A DNA stretch of 56,991 nucleotides from Sagittula marina (lineage in GTDB: Bacteria; Pseudomonadota; Alphaproteobacteria; Rhodobacterales; Rhodobacteraceae), in NCBI RefSeq assembly GCF_014196795.1, contig NZ_JACIEJ010000018.1, forward strand, positions 1 through 56,991. Direction: 5' to 3'. Of this stretch, positions 56,594 to 56,991 are shown piece after piece. Positions within the stretch are counted from its first letter, which is position 1, and the number at the start of each line of letters is the position of its first letter. A program made the position numbers and the translations under genes. Under the pieces are notes generated by a model that saw only the letters and a list, made by a program, of their open reading frames with translations, made no database searches and was not told the origin of the DNA.

Positions 56594-56991
56594 AGACGAT
56601 CCTCGCCTACGGCGACTCTCTCACATGGGGGCACGATCCTGTTGACGGTGGCCGCCATCCGCATGAGGCGCGCTGGCCCTACGTGCTGCGCGCGGAACTG
56701 GGGGATGTGGAAGTGATCTCCGACGGGCTGTGCGGGCGCAACACGGCGTTCGACGATCACGCCGGGAATGCCGATCGCAATGCCACCCGTACCTTGCCTG
56801 TTGCGCTGGCGGCGCAGGCCCCTCTGGATCTGGTGATCCTGATGCTGGGCACCAACGATCTGAAGCCCGCGACCTGCGGCGTGGCCAGCGGATCAGAGAA
56901 AGGGATGCAGCGGCTGATCCGCATCGTTCAGACCTTTCCTTTCGATAAACCACGCTGTGAGATCCCCAGGATTCTGGTCGTGGCCCCGCCG
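56590..56991 (+). CDS. SGNH/GDSL hydrolase, 5' part (3' part at 1-320)
   Basis: The first 134 residues of the gene cut by the window ends. It carries block I GDSLTWG with the catalytic Ser near residue 10, the block II Gly (DGLCGRNT) and the block III LGTND. The start overlaps the enolase-superfamily stop by ATGA. After closing the circle, the gene is 627 bases and reads on into the solute-binding protein operon at 391. Confidence 0.88.
   Translation, partial: MKTILAYGDSLTWGHDPVDGGRHPHEARWPYVLRAELGDVEVISDGLCGRNTAFDDHAGNADRNATRTLPVALAAQAPLDLVILMLGTNDLKPATCGVASGSEKGMQRLIRIVQTFPFDKPRCEIPRILVVAPP
56897..56991. repeat. 95-bp terminal direct repeat, right copy
   Basis: Exact copy of bases 1-95. 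Removing one copy gives a closed circle of 56,896 bp. Confidence 0.93.

Overview
This window is best read as one complete circular replicon. Its first 95 bases (1-95) are repeated exactly at the end (56897-56991), and an SGNH-hydrolase gene is cut by the ends but becomes continuous when they are joined. The closed molecule would be 56,896 bp. It carries a repABC replication/partition operon with two parS-like palindromes and a ParD-like/zeta toxin-antitoxin pair. High GC by eye, repABC replication, abundant TRAP and ABC uptake systems, an RTX metalloprotease and a PHB-type phasin together point to an alphaproteobacterium of the Rhodobacterales (Roseobacter) type. I see no transposase, integrase, relaxase, type IV secretion gene, tRNA, rRNA or CRISPR array.

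Region A (about 54.5 kb, across the join, to 24 kb) is a sugar-acid/uronate module. On one side are a GntR/FCD regulator and a divergent enolase-superfamily dehydratase, an SGNH hydrolase and a family-5 (Dpp/Opp-type) solute-binding protein. They face an opposing operon of two Dpp-type permeases, two ATPases and an alpha/beta hydrolase. Next come a second GntR/FCD regulator, kdgF, kdgK, kduI and kduD (unsaturated uronate to 2-keto-3-deoxygluconate and then KDPG). After the replication block come a DctPQM TRAP transporter and the oxidative uronate pathway: uronate dehydrogenase, galactarolactone isomerase, galactarolactone cycloisomerase, 5-keto-4-deoxyglucarate dehydratase and ketoglutarate semialdehyde dehydrogenase, ending at 2-oxoglutarate. 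A shared TCATACA motif lies in all the promoter regions of this module.

Region B (10.6-15.9 kb) is the plasmid backbone: zeta toxin and antitoxin with a nested inverted-repeat operator, repA, repB, a predicted antisense RNA, repC (which should hold the origin) and the parS sites.

Region C (24.4-46.6 kb) is an acyl-CoA catabolic island. It contains a CoA ligase, a GabD-like aldehyde dehydrogenase, an iron alcohol dehydrogenase, an atypical enoyl-CoA hydratase, a thiolase, two hotdog thioesterases, an MFE-2-type SDR, a MaoC hydratase, two paralogous TetR regulators, two complete branched-chain-amino-acid-type (HAAT) ABC importers, a secreted cyclase-family protein and a zinc alcohol dehydrogenase. 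No acyl-CoA dehydrogenase is encoded. A CATAC-N6-GTATG palindrome occurs at three of its promoters.

Region D (46.6-54.4 kb) holds a truncated cupin remnant, a phasin behind a PhaR-type site, a 1123-residue RTX/VWA/DUF4114 metalloprotease with a small exported companion, a MATE efflux pump and a small glyoxalase-related protein. The plasmid therefore combines plant/algal polyuronide-derived sugar-acid use, uptake and CoA-dependent degradation of an unknown acid or alcohol, and secreted proteolysis.
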